NCBI RefSeq assembly: GCF_007570935.1
Contig: NZ_VLLR01000001.1
Location: 1-64,000, forward strand
DNA from: Lactobacillus sp. LL6
GTDB taxonomy: Bacteria > Bacillota > Bacilli > Lactobacillales > Lactobacillaceae
Direction of reading: 5' to 3'
DNA length: 64,000 nt
Each line of letters opens with the position of its first letter. Positions within the stretch are counted from its first letter, which is position 1. A model generated the notes under the pieces. That model saw only the letters and a list, made by a program, of their open reading frames with translations, made no database searches and was not told where the DNA came from. Shown one piece after another: positions 27,807 through 36,146 of this stretch. The position numbers and the translations under genes were made by a program.

Positions 27807-28537
27807 AATACATTCAGCCTCCCTTCTTTGAATGCTCGCTGAACGACATAATTAGTTAGGGCTTTTCCTAAAATAAAGAGCAGTCCTAATATTAAAATAT
27901 AAGAAATAATCCAGTTCGTTGAAATTGTTTGATGGTAAATAATCCTAATTGGCAAGCTGAGTGGGCTTAATAATTGAAATGGCTGAATTACTTTTTCAAA
28001 AGCAGCCGGAATTGTTAGCATTCCTGATAATAATAAAATTGGTAAAAGAACTAATTCTTCATATTGCATGGCATTCTTAGTTAATAAGAAGAATAAGCTA
28101 ATTAAGTAGCTTAGAATTACGGATGCAAGCCAAAATAATAGAACTCCAATTATTAATTGTAAATCTAAGTACTTCAATGGCATTCCTAAAACCAAGGCTT
28201 CAATTCCAGCTAAGGGAAAAGCAATAAGTCCATAAATTGCAGCAGGGGATAGTGTAGCAATTAGAACTTCTTCTCGTGAAATTCCTGTGTTCAATAAATA
28301 CATCAACGTTCCTTGAAATCTCTGATAGCCTAATGCTCCCGCACTAGTTGTACAAGAAGCCCAAGTTCCCATGATTCCCGCGATTAGCCATTCACTTCCT
28401 GTGTAATCTTTAGTAACGTAATGGGCTAAATATTCGTATAAAAGCATCATTGTTGTTTCAACTAAAACTAAATTTATAAAATAAGAATTTTTGACGTAGA
28501 GTTTTAATTGAAAAAGTGTCAGTTTTAAAAATCTCAT
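27803..28537 (-). CDS. ABC-2 type permease, first subunit
   Basis: The 244 residues have about six hydrophobic helices and the start LKLTLFQLKLYVKNSYFINLVLV seen in ABC-2 export permeases. It lies 5 bases after the ATPase gene and overlaps the second permease, giving a probable heterodimeric channel. Confidence 0.8.
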   Translation of the reverse strand: MRFLKLTLFQLKLYVKNSYFINLVLVETTMMLLYEYLAHYVTKDYTGSEWLIAGIMGTWASCTTSAGALGYQRFQGTLMYLLNTGISREEVLIATLSPAAIYGLIAFPLAGIEALVLGMPLKYLDLQLIIGVLLFWLASVILSYLISLFFLLTKNAMQYEELVLLPILLLSGMLTIPAAFEKVIQPFQLLSPLSLPIRIIYHQTISTNWIISYILILGLLFILGKALTNYVVQRAFKEGRLNVF

Positions 28538-28542
28538 ACTTG

Positions 28543-29313
28543 TTACTTTCGCTTTAATTCATCACTGATTGCCAAATAAGCATCAGCTAGACTAGCATTA
28601 TTATCAACTTTGGCAAATTGCTTTACTCCCTCAAGACTTCCTTCATAGTGAATTTTTCCTCCACCAATTAAGAAGATTTTGTCAGCTAAAGTCTCAATGT
28701 CATTCATGTTGTGGCTAGTGAGAATAATTCCGCAGCCGCTGTCAGCTAGTTTTTTAACTAAATCACGAATTGCAATAACTGATTCAATATCAAGACCAAC
28801 AGTTGGCTCATCAAGCATTAATATTTGTGGCTTGTTCACTAGACCTCTAGCAATGTGAAGCCGCTGGAGCATTCCTTTAGAATAGGTGCTGGCGTTTTTG
28901 TCAGCGACATCAAGTAAGTTAACTGTTTCTAAAGCTTCTGAAACGTTATGTTTAATGTCTTTTTCTTTAACATCAAGTAATCTTGCAAAAAACTCTAAAT
29001 TATCACGAGCAGATGCATTATTATAAAACCCTCTGTCTCCCCCAAAGACTACGCCTAAATTTTGACGTGCTTTTTTAGGATGATGAAGTAAGTTAATTCC
29101 CATAATTTCAACAGTGCCAGACGTTGGCACAAGATAATTTGAAATAGATTTAAGCAAGGTCGTTTTTCCAGCGCCATTAGGTCCAACAAAGGACACAACT
29201 TCTCCTTGATGAACAGAAAAAGAAATATCTTCTATGGCATGAAAGCTTTCTTTAGTTTTTTCATCAGTATAATAGCGCGAAATATTATTTGCTTTGAGTA
29301 CGGTGTTTTGCAT
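28543..29313 (-). CDS. ABC transporter ATP-binding protein
   Basis: The 256-residue ATPase of the preceding permeases. It shows Walker A GPNGAGKTTLLK near 40, signature TYSKGMLQRLHIARGL near 143, Walker B ILMLDEPTVGLD near 164 and the H-loop TSHNMNDIE. It is the first gene of the operon. The upstream gap to 29494 is AT-rich with promoter-like sequence and no other gene. Confidence 0.93.
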   Translation of the reverse strand: MQNTVLKANNISRYYTDEKTKESFHAIEDISFSVHQGEVVSFVGPNGAGKTTLLKSISNYLVPTSGTVEIMGINLLHHPKKARQNLGVVFGGDRGFYNNASARDNLEFFARLLDVKEKDIKHNVSEALETVNLLDVADKNASTYSKGMLQRLHIARGLVNKPQILMLDEPTVGLDIESVIAIRDLVKKLADSGCGIILTSHNMNDIETLADKIFLIGGGKIHYEGSLEGVKQFAKVDNNASLADAYLAISDELKRK

Positions 29314-29493
29314 GGCGATAGTGTGAAAACTCCTTAATGTGATTATTTTTTAATATTTTTATTATAAAATATTAAAAAAGCAAGTCAATGCTAATTTTAA
29401 ATTAATTAAAATAACAATGATATGCAAAAAGATAACTATAGAAAACTTAGAATGCTAAAATAATTCTAAAAACATACCAAAGGAGATATTAAT

Positions 29494-30516
29494 ATGAACC
29501 AAAATAATGATGCTGTAACTGGCGCTTCAAAAAAAGAATTAAATGAATTAAAAAAGGCAGAATCAAAAGAAATTAAGAGTCCTTGGCCAGGTCCTAAAGG
29601 CATGATTCCAGTAACTAGTGGTCAGGCAGACGATGCCAACGTTCACAATCGGGCATATTTAGATAACTTGCTGGTTGAAATGCGTGTTATTGACAGTATT
29701 GAACCAGATTTAACTACTACACTTTTTGGTAAAAAATATTCTTCACCATTAACTTTAGCAGCACTATCTCACCTTAATAAGGTATTAGATGATAAGACAC
29801 GCAAGCCAATGCAAGAAAAGGCTGCCGCAGCTAAGAACATGAATCTTCTTAATTGGATTGGTATGGAGACCAATGAAGAATACAAGGAGATTGTTCAAGC
29901 AGGTGCAGATACTGTCAGAATTATTAAGCCATTTGCTGACCATAGTAAGATTTTAGAAGAAATCAAGGTCGCTGAAGAGACTGGTGCAGTGGCTGTTGGA
30001 ATTGATATTGATCATGTCCCGGGAAATAATGGTAAGTATGATGTAGTTGACGGTATTCCTTTAGGACCAATTACACAAGAAGATTTAAGTAGTTATGTAG
30101 CAAGTACCAAGTTGCCCTTTGTTGCAAAAGGTGTCTTGTCAGTGCGTGATGCAGTAAAAGCAAGAGATGCAGGTTGCAAGGCAATTGTTGTATCACACCA
30201 TCATGGTCGCCTTCCTTTTGGTGTTCCGCCACTAGAAGTTTTACCTGCAATTAAAGAAGCTTTGGCAGATAGCGATATGACCATTTTTGTAGATGGTTCA
30301 TTAATGTCAGGTTATGATGCTTATAAAGCCTTAGCAATGGGAGCAGATAGTGTGCTTATTGGTCGCGGAATTTTACCAGAATTGCTTGATGGTGGAACTA
30401 AAGCTGTAGAAGAAAAGCTAGAAAAAATGAATCAGCAACTTTCTGAACTAATGATGTATACTGGCGTTAGAAATATGAATACTTTTGATGAGAGTGTAAT
30501 TCACAATAATAATTAA
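29494..30516 (+). CDS. FMN-dependent alpha-hydroxy-acid oxidoreductase
   Basis: A member of the lactate oxidase/glycolate oxidase family of FMN barrels, which oxidise L-2-hydroxy acids. The 340 residues include LPFVAKGVLSVRDAVKA (Lys), the catalytic His and Arg in VSHHHGRLP, and the phosphate-binding FVDGSLMSGYDAYKALAMGADSVLIGRG. The active-site block reads SHHHGR instead of the usual SNHGGR. The protein is shorter than typical lactate oxidases (about 370). The substrate is uncertain. AAAGGAG lies before the ATG. Confidence 0.85.
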   Translation: MNQNNDAVTGASKKELNELKKAESKEIKSPWPGPKGMIPVTSGQADDANVHNRAYLDNLLVEMRVIDSIEPDLTTTLFGKKYSSPLTLAALSHLNKVLDDKTRKPMQEKAAAAKNMNLLNWIGMETNEEYKEIVQAGADTVRIIKPFADHSKILEEIKVAEETGAVAVGIDIDHVPGNNGKYDVVDGIPLGPITQEDLSSYVASTKLPFVAKGVLSVRDAVKARDAGCKAIVVSHHHGRLPFGVPPLEVLPAIKEALADSDMTIFVDGSLMSGYDAYKALAMGADSVLIGRGILPELLDGGTKAVEEKLEKMNQQLSELMMYTGVRNMNTFDESVIHNNN

Positions 30517-30678
30517 CAAATTTATATATTGTGCTAGGATGTAAATGAAGATATTTATGAAATTATTAATGAAAAGAAGTGTAGATTGCTGAAAGTAATT
30601 GTAATGAATTGCTAGTAGTTAAAAACTATTTTTAGAGTGGTTTAATTTTAGTTGATGATTAGTTTTTAGGAGATAAAA

Positions 30679-31314
30679 ATGAGACTGAAAAAAATATTCA
30701 GTGGGTTAGTATTGGTAATATCAGCATTAGGAATCATTAGTTTCCATACAAATAAAGTTGAAGCTAAAACTTCAGATAGTGAACCTACAGTTACTGTAAC
30801 TAAAACGAAACTAAATAAAGAAGGGTACATTTTAAGGATTTTAAATAAACATATTAATAATAAAATCTATGTTGGTAAAAAGTCCTACAATAAAGCTTTA
30901 AAAACGGCAGTACCTTTCAAAGGAAAGACAATTAGTCCTAAAAAAGTTCAAAAGATAAAATTTAGAATTGAAAAAACAACCATTCCACCTAAAGGTGCAG
31001 TTTCCTACACTCCAATGTATTTAGTTGCTTCTAAAAATAAAAAATATTCTGCATGGCTAACACAGGCAAGTTTGCAATATTATTATCTTAATGATAAATC
31101 AATGCATAATGTAACTAAGTTCTTAAAGAAAATAGTTAATAGAAATAATACTAAGCTTTCTGCTGCTGATAAAAAAGATTTAAGATCTGCAATCACTCAA
31201 GCTAAAAAGCTGAAAGGCAGTCAGCGCAAATTTGTTTTGAAATCTCTTAATCAAATAAAGAAATCTGACACTATTGAAAATCAAGGTGAAAGTATATTAT
31301 TATTTGGTTTTTAA
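30679..31314 (+). CDS. Secreted SLAP-like cell-surface protein
   Basis: The signal peptide is MRLKKIFSGLVLVISALGI with cleavage after KVEA (about residue 29). The mature part is Lys-rich with short beta-like repeats (GYILRILNKHINNKIYVGKK; then SAWLTQASLQYYY), resembling lactobacillar SLAP/bacterial cell-wall-binding modules. It has no sortase motif. There are 211 residues in total. AGGAG lies before the ATG. The exact function is unknown; its high charge suggests non-covalent wall attachment. Confidence 0.7.
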   Translation: MRLKKIFSGLVLVISALGIISFHTNKVEAKTSDSEPTVTVTKTKLNKEGYILRILNKHINNKIYVGKKSYNKALKTAVPFKGKTISPKKVQKIKFRIEKTTIPPKGAVSYTPMYLVASKNKKYSAWLTQASLQYYYLNDKSMHNVTKFLKKIVNRNNTKLSAADKKDLRSAITQAKKLKGSQRKFVLKSLNQIKKSDTIENQGESILLFGF

Positions 31315-31326
31315 TCAATGTTAATT

Positions 31327-31361
31327 AAAAAGATGATATCTTAAACAGATACCATCTTTTT
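31327..31361 (+). terminator. Terminator after the secreted protein gene
   Basis: AAAAAGATGATATCT and AGATACCATCTTTTT pair with one interruption. The rest of 31362-31543 contains a possible promoter near 31400 and a doubtful 19-codon frame near 31456, but no supported gene. Confidence 0.75.
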
Positions 31362-31543
31362 CTTTACCATTTCGTAACCTTTTTAACTAAAAATCTTCAC
31401 ATTTAATGCTTATTATATAGATAATCTAATTAAGTTGAATCCCCCAGAAAGGAAGTTGATAATAGTTAAGTTAAATTTTAGCCTTTCAAAATTAACACTT
31501 ATTTTCCTCAATTGAAAACAAAATACAATTTTCTCATACATAG

Positions 31544-31578
31544 AAAAAACGACTCTCTAAAACTTGAGGGTCGTTTTT
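31544..31578. terminator. Bidirectional terminator after steT
   Basis: AAAAACGACTCTC/GAGGGTCGTTTTT stem, immediately after the permease stop on the minus strand. Confidence 0.85.
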
Positions 31579-31582
31579 TGTA

Positions 31583-32911
31583 TTATTTAAGACGTTTTCC
31601 GTCTAGCTTTTTAACTAAGTAAAGAACAGGAAGTCCTACAATAACAATTCCAATAAAGAGAATTACGCCAGCTGGGTCATTTATTAATTCACTAACTAAA
31701 ACAAAAATTCCACCAGCAATTGCAATTATTGGAACAAATGGATAAAGAGGAGTTGAAAAAGGGCGCTTAGTATTTTTCTTTCTTAAAATAAAAATTCCAA
31801 AAAATGCTAGAACATAGAAGCAATAAATTGTAAATACACAAAGGTCGGATAAACGATCTGGATCAAAAAATAGCATCATGATAGTAGCTAATACAACAAT
31901 AAAAAGTGTAGCAGTGATTGGAGATTTTCCTTTTGGCGTTACATATGAAAGAAAACGTGAAAATGGTAAATCTCCCCGCTTAGCCATTGCATAAATAATA
32001 CGTGGGAAAGTGATGATTTTTCCATTTAATGTACCCATCATTGAAACAATAATTCCAATAGAAAGTAGTTTTCCGCCGATATGACCAAAAGCCTTAGTAG
32101 CTAAGTAAGAAGTAGCATTTTCTCCAAGTGCATGAAGAGTAGCTGCAGGAATAAAACGTAAAATTCCAATGGTAATTAAGGTATAAATAATTAAAACGGT
32201 GCTAATACCAACAATGATGGCTTTAGGTAAAAGTTTTTGAGGATTTTTCATTTCACCACCAAGGTTAGCAATTAAAATCCAACCATCATACCCAAATAAA
32301 GTGGCTAGTACTGCAACACCAAAGCCACCAGTTGAACGATTAACTTCAGAGAGTGTTTGACCAAAGGCATCTTGGTGTCCCCAAATAATTCCAAAGATAA
32401 TGATAGCGGCAATTGGAATCATCTTTCCAATAGTAGTAATAACTGAAAAAGCAGCTCCGACTTTATTTTCAAAAAAGTTTAGTCCACCAATAAATAAAAT
32501 TGTAATTAATGCAAGAGGCACTCGCCATTTAGCATCTAGTCCAAAAAGATTAGTCATCATAATACTCATAAAACCAGCAACTGATGCAATAATAGCAGGT
32601 CCATAGATAATAACTTGCATCCATCCCGCTAAAAATCCGGGAAGACGACCATAAAGGTTTTCAATATAAACATAAAGTCCACCAGTATATGGCATTTGAG
32701 CACCGATTTCAGCAATTGTTAATCCAGCAGCTAGTGTAATTAATCCACCAAATACCCATGCGACAATTGCCATGGTAGAAGAGCCAGCATTATCTAAAAT
32801 AGAAGCTTGTTTGAAAAAAATTCCTGAACCTATAATGGTTCCAATAACTATTGAAATAGCACTTCCAAAGCCTAAAGTACGTTTTAAGTCATTGTTTTGC
32901 TGCTTATCCAT
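31583..32911 (-). CDS. steT: Amino-acid permease, SteT-like serine/threonine exchanger
   Basis: An APC-superfamily (LAT-type) membrane transporter with 12 predicted helices. The 442 residues closely follow the pattern I remember for Bacillus subtilis SteT: VIGTIIGSGIFFK near the N-terminus, IIYGPAIIASV, ATLFGYDGWILIANLGGEMK and LGENATSYLATKAFG. SteT exchanges serine and threonine. The start is ATG 32911 with AGGAGG at 32918-32923; a longer frame to 32941 would run through the terminator. The leader upstream holds a nine-serine-codon peptide and an attenuator, which independently supports serine as substrate. Confidence 0.88.
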   Translation of the reverse strand: MDKQQNNDLKRTLGFGSAISIVIGTIIGSGIFFKQASILDNAGSSTMAIVAWVFGGLITLAAGLTIAEIGAQMPYTGGLYVYIENLYGRLPGFLAGWMQVIIYGPAIIASVAGFMSIMMTNLFGLDAKWRVPLALITILFIGGLNFFENKVGAAFSVITTIGKMIPIAAIIIFGIIWGHQDAFGQTLSEVNRSTGGFGVAVLATLFGYDGWILIANLGGEMKNPQKLLPKAIIVGISTVLIIYTLITIGILRFIPAATLHALGENATSYLATKAFGHIGGKLLSIGIIVSMMGTLNGKIITFPRIIYAMAKRGDLPFSRFLSYVTPKGKSPITATLFIVVLATIMMLFFDPDRLSDLCVFTIYCFYVLAFFGIFILRKKNTKRPFSTPLYPFVPIIAIAGGIFVLVSELINDPAGVILFIGIVIVGLPVLYLVKKLDGKRLK

Positions 32912-32923
32912 AAAAAACCTCCT

Positions 32924-32969
32924 AAAAAAAGCCGAACCCACAAAATCTGTTGATTAAGTGAATTCGGCT
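32924..32969 (-). terminator. Attenuator terminator in the steT leader
   Basis: Arms AGCCGAATTCAC and GTGGGTTCGGCT pair over 12 positions (two G-U pairs) and are followed by T7. It ends 6 bases before the steT ribosome binding site, so transcription must pass it to reach the gene. Its 5' arm (32954-32967) can instead pair with 32993-33006, an anti-terminator with 13 of 14 positions paired. Confidence 0.85.
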
Positions 32970-32988
32970 TAAGCGTGTATTATTTTTG

Positions 32989-33052
32989 CATACCAAAATC
33001 ACTCAAGTTAACTAGAACTTGAGGAGGAACTTGATGAAAATTGCATGGTATG
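32989..33052 (-). promoter_or_regulatory. Mutually exclusive leader hairpins upstream of steT
   Basis: CATACC inside the leader peptide (33047-33052) pairs with GGTATG (32989-32994). CTCAAGTT over the serine codons (33016-33023) pairs with AACTTGAG (33002-33009). Both 3' partners overlap 32993-33006, the strand that can pair with the terminator 5' arm. A ribosome stalled on the serine codons would free this strand and allow anti-termination. A ribosome at the stop codon would cover it. This is inferred from base pairing. Confidence 0.75.
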
Positions 33053-33064
33053 TAAAATAAACAT
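33008..33064 (-). CDS. Serine-rich leader peptide of steT
   Basis: An 18-codon frame MFILHTMQFSSSSSSSSS followed by TAA. The nine consecutive Ser codons use both codon boxes (TCA, TCA, AGT, TCC, TCC, TCA, AGT, TCT, AGT). AAGGAG at 33071-33076 lies 6 bases before the ATG. It ends inside the regulatory hairpin that precedes the terminator. Mixed codon use argues against a simple repeat expansion and for selection for serine. The peptide itself probably has no function beyond its translation. Confidence 0.85.
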   Translation of the reverse strand: MFILHTMQFSSSSSSSSS

Positions 33065-33181
33065 AACTGTCTCCTTGTAAAATTATTTTTAATTAGAATA
33101 TCATTAATTAATTTTTCGTGCAAGAAAAAATTATTACACTTATAATGTTATGTAAGTATTTCCTAGGAAATGAGGTTTTTT

Positions 33182-34222
33182 ATGGATACAGCTTGGCAAA
33201 GATTTAAGAAAAACGTACCGTTTCGACGTTTTGTAGTGCTATTTTTGATTATTGCGGTTCTTTATGAAATGCGCGCAATGATGAATACGATTTTGCTCAC
33301 TTTTATTTTTACTTATATTGTTGTGCATTTGATTCGATTAGTACAAAAGCATTTTCCAAAAGCACCGTCAAAATTAATAGTAATAATTACATATTTAATA
33401 ATATTGATTTTACTTTATTTTGTAATTACGATTTATATTCCAATGCTTGCTAGTCAAATTAGCAAAATAGCGCAATCTGTTGTGACTTTTTATCAAAGTA
33501 ATAAAATGGATGGCGTTATGGATTATGTTAATCGTTATGTTAATAAAACTGAACTTGTCTCACAAGCTAAAAATGTCGGTACAATCATGGTTCATGCAGT
33601 TACTAGTATTGGTACTCTAACTGTGGCAACCTTTATGTCATTAATTTTGAGCTTCTTTTATACTATTGAATTAAAGCAAATGAATGAATTTTCACGTTTA
33701 TTTACAGAAAGTGGATATTTTAAGTGGTTATTTGAGGATATTAGATATTTTGGTAAAAAATTTGTTAATACCTTTGGAGTTGTTTTAGAAGCGCAATTTT
33801 TTATTGCAATTTGTAATACCATTTTAACTATGATTTGTTTAGCGGTTATGCGAATGCCACAAATAATTGCCTTGGGATTAATGGTATTTATCTTAAGTTT
33901 AATTCCAGTAGCTGGTGTAATTATTTCACTAATTCCATTAAGTATCATTGCTTATTCAGTTGGTGGAATTCGCTATGTGATTTATATTTTTGTGATTATT
34001 ATGATTATTCATGCCTTAGAAGCCTATGTTTTAAATCCTAAATTTATGGCAAGTAAAACAGAACTTCCGATTTTTTATACATTTTTAGTTTTGTTGGTTG
34101 CAGAGCACTTCTGGGGAACCTGGGGATTAATTGTTGGTGTTCCTATTTTTACATTTTTATTAGATGTAATGGACATTAAGCAAACTAAGAAGGAAAAATA
34201 TGAAGATTCTTCTAACCGGTGA
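33182..34222 (+). CDS. AI-2E-family transporter (YdbI/YhhT-like)
   Basis: Members of this family are multi-helix membrane proteins; some act as Na+/H+ antiporters, and AI-2 export is claimed for one. The start chosen is ATG 33182 with TGAGG upstream; an ATG at 33170 overlaps that site. The 346 residues have about seven helices, with a loop around 100-140. The conserved segment VPIFTFLLDVM lies near the C-terminus. Its end overlaps the next gene by 23 bases. Confidence 0.85.
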   Translation: MDTAWQRFKKNVPFRRFVVLFLIIAVLYEMRAMMNTILLTFIFTYIVVHLIRLVQKHFPKAPSKLIVIITYLIILILLYFVITIYIPMLASQISKIAQSVVTFYQSNKMDGVMDYVNRYVNKTELVSQAKNVGTIMVHAVTSIGTLTVATFMSLILSFFYTIELKQMNEFSRLFTESGYFKWLFEDIRYFGKKFVNTFGVVLEAQFFIAICNTILTMICLAVMRMPQIIALGLMVFILSLIPVAGVIISLIPLSIIAYSVGGIRYVIYIFVIIMIIHALEAYVLNPKFMASKTELPIFYTFLVLLVAEHFWGTWGLIVGVPIFTFLLDVMDIKQTKKEKYEDSSNR

Positions 34223-34778
34223 TAGCATAATTGCACGTCATGAAGGGTTAAATGAACCCCGAATTAATTATGAATTAAAGAGAAGATTAGGAAATATTGA
34301 ATTAGTTAATACAGCTGTTTCTGGGATAAATTCTGGAGCCTTTTTTGCAAGACTTAGTGAATCAGTGTTAAAAGCACCAACTTGTGATAAAATCGTGATT
34401 TTACTAGGAACTAATGACTTAGCTACGCATAAACAAGTTCCAATAAAACAATTTAAAAGAAATATGGAGCTAATTGCTTCGGGTATTATTTGTTTATATT
34501 GGCCCAAAAATGTAATTCTAGTATCTCCGCCGGCAGTTGATGAAAATAAGCAAAGAGTTAGGAATAATTTTTTGGTTAAACAATATGCAAAAGTTGTAGA
34601 AGAAGTTGCTCAGGAATATAAATTTAATTATCTTGATTTAGCTCAAGAAATGATTAAGCATGGTAATTTAGAAAATCTTTGTCATGGTATAAAAAACGAC
34701 GGACTTCATTTTGGTAAAGAAGGGTATAAGTTGTTGGCTGAGTTGATTATGAAGGGTATAGACAATGTGGAAAATTAA
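34200..34778 (+). CDS. SGNH/GDSL-type esterase
   Basis: A small cytoplasmic hydrolase (192 residues) of the SGNH family. Block I is ILLTGDSIIARH (Ser near residue 8), block III LLGTNDLATH, and block V DGLHFGKEGYKLLAE (Asp and His). The substrate is unknown; lipids, acetylated sugars and thioesters are options. It overlaps its neighbours at both ends (23 bases upstream, 14 downstream), so the three genes are one unit. Confidence 0.9.
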   Translation: MKILLTGDSIIARHEGLNEPRINYELKRRLGNIELVNTAVSGINSGAFFARLSESVLKAPTCDKIVILLGTNDLATHKQVPIKQFKRNMELIASGIICLYWPKNVILVSPPAVDENKQRVRNNFLVKQYAKVVEEVAQEYKFNYLDLAQEMIKHGNLENLCHGIKNDGLHFGKEGYKLLAELIMKGIDNVEN

Positions 34779-35205
34779 AACTTTTAATGAATTAAATACT
34801 CATGAACTCTATAAAATATTAGCTCTTAGACAAGAGGTCTTTACGATTGAACAAAAGCGCTTGTATCAAGATTTAGATAAGAATGATTTTGATGCAATTC
34901 ATGTTTTTAATTACGAAAATAATGAAGTGATTGCATATGCTAGAGTATTTTTAGAAGATAATGATGTTGTTACTTTTGGTCGTGTAGTGATAAAAAAATC
35001 GCATAGAGGTAAAGGACTGGGTAATCCTTTAATGGATAAAATCATGCAGGCGATTCGAGATTATTTTCCTGAAAAAGAAATTGAAATTGAAGCTCAAGTA
35101 CCTGTTAAGGGTTATTATGAAAAGTATAATTTTAGGACAATAGGTAAAGAATTCATACTTGCTGGGAGTCCCCACATTAAAATGATTCATGAAAAAATAA
35201 ATTAA
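34765..35205 (+). CDS. GNAT-family acetyltransferase (ElaA-like)
   Basis: The 146 residues match ElaA-type GNAT proteins: LYKILALRQEVFTIEQKRLYQDLD near the start, then FGRVVIKKSHRGKGLGNPLMDKI, the acetyl-CoA binding R-G-K-G-L-G loop. It is coupled to the SGNH hydrolase. The acceptor substrate is unknown. Confidence 0.9.
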   Translation: MWKIKTFNELNTHELYKILALRQEVFTIEQKRLYQDLDKNDFDAIHVFNYENNEVIAYARVFLEDNDVVTFGRVVIKKSHRGKGLGNPLMDKIMQAIRDYFPEKEIEIEAQVPVKGYYEKYNFRTIGKEFILAGSPHIKMIHEKIN

Positions 35206-35234
35206 AAACGGACACTTGAACGGTCCGTTTTTTC
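35204..35234. terminator. Bidirectional terminator after the GNAT gene
   Basis: AAACGGAC/GTCCGTTT stem with flanking A and T runs, between converging genes. Confidence 0.85.
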
Positions 35235-35235
35235 C

Positions 35236-35418
35236 TTAACTAATTATCGCGAATAATAATCCACCAACAAATAAGATTGCGATAAGTGGAATTACTAAAT
35301 ATGCAAAAAATACGAATGTTAATCCGATAGCAACAAGTGCAATCAGAATTTTAATAAATCCAATTCCTAATTTGAACAAGAACCAAATTAGGAATAATGC
35401 TAATAATAGTGAAAGCAT
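35236..35418 (-). CDS. Small two-helix membrane protein
   Basis: A 60-residue, nearly wholly hydrophobic protein (LLLALFLIWFLFKLGIGFIK, then two further hydrophobic stretches). GGAGG stands 8 bases before the ATG, so translation is likely. It resembles small envelope-stress membrane proteins with a Gly-rich core, but the family is not recognised. It lies alone between terminators. Confidence 0.65.
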   Translation of the reverse strand: MLSLLLALFLIWFLFKLGIGFIKILIALVAIGLTFVFFAYLVIPLIAILFVGGLLFAIIS

Positions 35419-35476
35419 TTTTTATACCTCCGAAATTGAAAATTATTATACACCAAAATTATTAAGAAATAACAAA

Positions 35477-35510
35477 AATCAGACATTCTCATAGAATGCC
35501 TGATTTCTTT
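35477..35510. terminator. Terminator between the small membrane gene and the SLAP-like gene
   Basis: AAATCAG.CATTCT and AGAATG.CTGATTT stem with A and T flanks. Confidence 0.75.
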
Positions 35511-35541
35511 TTATAGATCGAAAAGTATTTAATTTTGTAAA

Positions 35542-35895
35542 TTAATCCTTTACAACATCCTTAGTGCTAAGCCATTGACTCTTGTTAATCTTAACGATCT
35601 TCTTACCATGAACTTTCTTAACATCTTTTGCAGTGTAAGTTGAACCCATCTTTACAGTCTTTGAAGTCTTCTTAGCATCCTTGTTGTAAACTGCTACTGT
35701 TTGCTTCTTAGTGTCCTTGATAGTAACAAAGATCTTTTCACCTTTTTGAATGCTTGGGTTAGTTGGCATCTCTTGTGCAATACCTAGCTTTGGAGCTTCG
35801 AAACTAGCAGCTTGAGCAGTAGAAGCAACACCCATAAGACTCATACCAACAACAACACTAGAAACAACTTTTACAAAACCTTTAACGTTCATCAT
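35542..35895 (-). CDS. Secreted SLAP-like small protein (paralogue A)
   Basis: The start chosen is ATG 35895 with GAAGGT upstream; the longer frame lacks a site. The 117 residues have a signal peptide ending AQA (about residue 29), then EMPTNPSIQKGEKIFVTIKD and KQTVAVYNKDAKKTSKTVK, a single SLAP-like beta module. It is a close paralogue of the protein at 39359, with a matching promoter (TTGCAT, 16 bases, TATAAT). It is probably released or bound loosely to the wall. Confidence 0.75.
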   Translation of the reverse strand: MMNVKGFVKVVSSVVVGMSLMGVASTAQAASFEAPKLGIAQEMPTNPSIQKGEKIFVTIKDTKKQTVAVYNKDAKKTSKTVKMGSTYTAKDVKKVHGKKIVKINKSQWLSTKDVVKD

Positions 35896-36146
35896 TTTAA
35901 ATACCTTCGATTCTATTAACTCTTCATTTCCTCTTGACAATTCTATTATATAACATTAGTTATTAAATGCAAGTATTTTTTATAAAAAGTTTTAAGAGAC
36001 GAAGTCTTACTCCTGCAAGGGATAAGGGGTTAAAAGTGCCAAAAAACAATAACAAAAAATAAAAATAATTTTGTTATTAATAACGTTTTTTAACAAAAAA
36101 TTGCATGGAGCAATTTCCATGCAATAGTTATTATTAGTTGTTATTT

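Noticed and set aside
33033-33059. Plus-strand frame MKIAWYVK with a fine AGGAGG, antisense to the steT leader
   Set aside because: It is the complement of the leader's serine codons (TCC TCC gives GGAGGA), has no promoter and encodes only eight residues. The minus-strand reading explains the sequence better.
32924-33080. T-box or lysine riboswitch upstream of steT
   Set aside because: No T-box consensus, specifier stem or lysine-riboswitch core is visible; the leader is too short and the Ser-codon peptide explains it.
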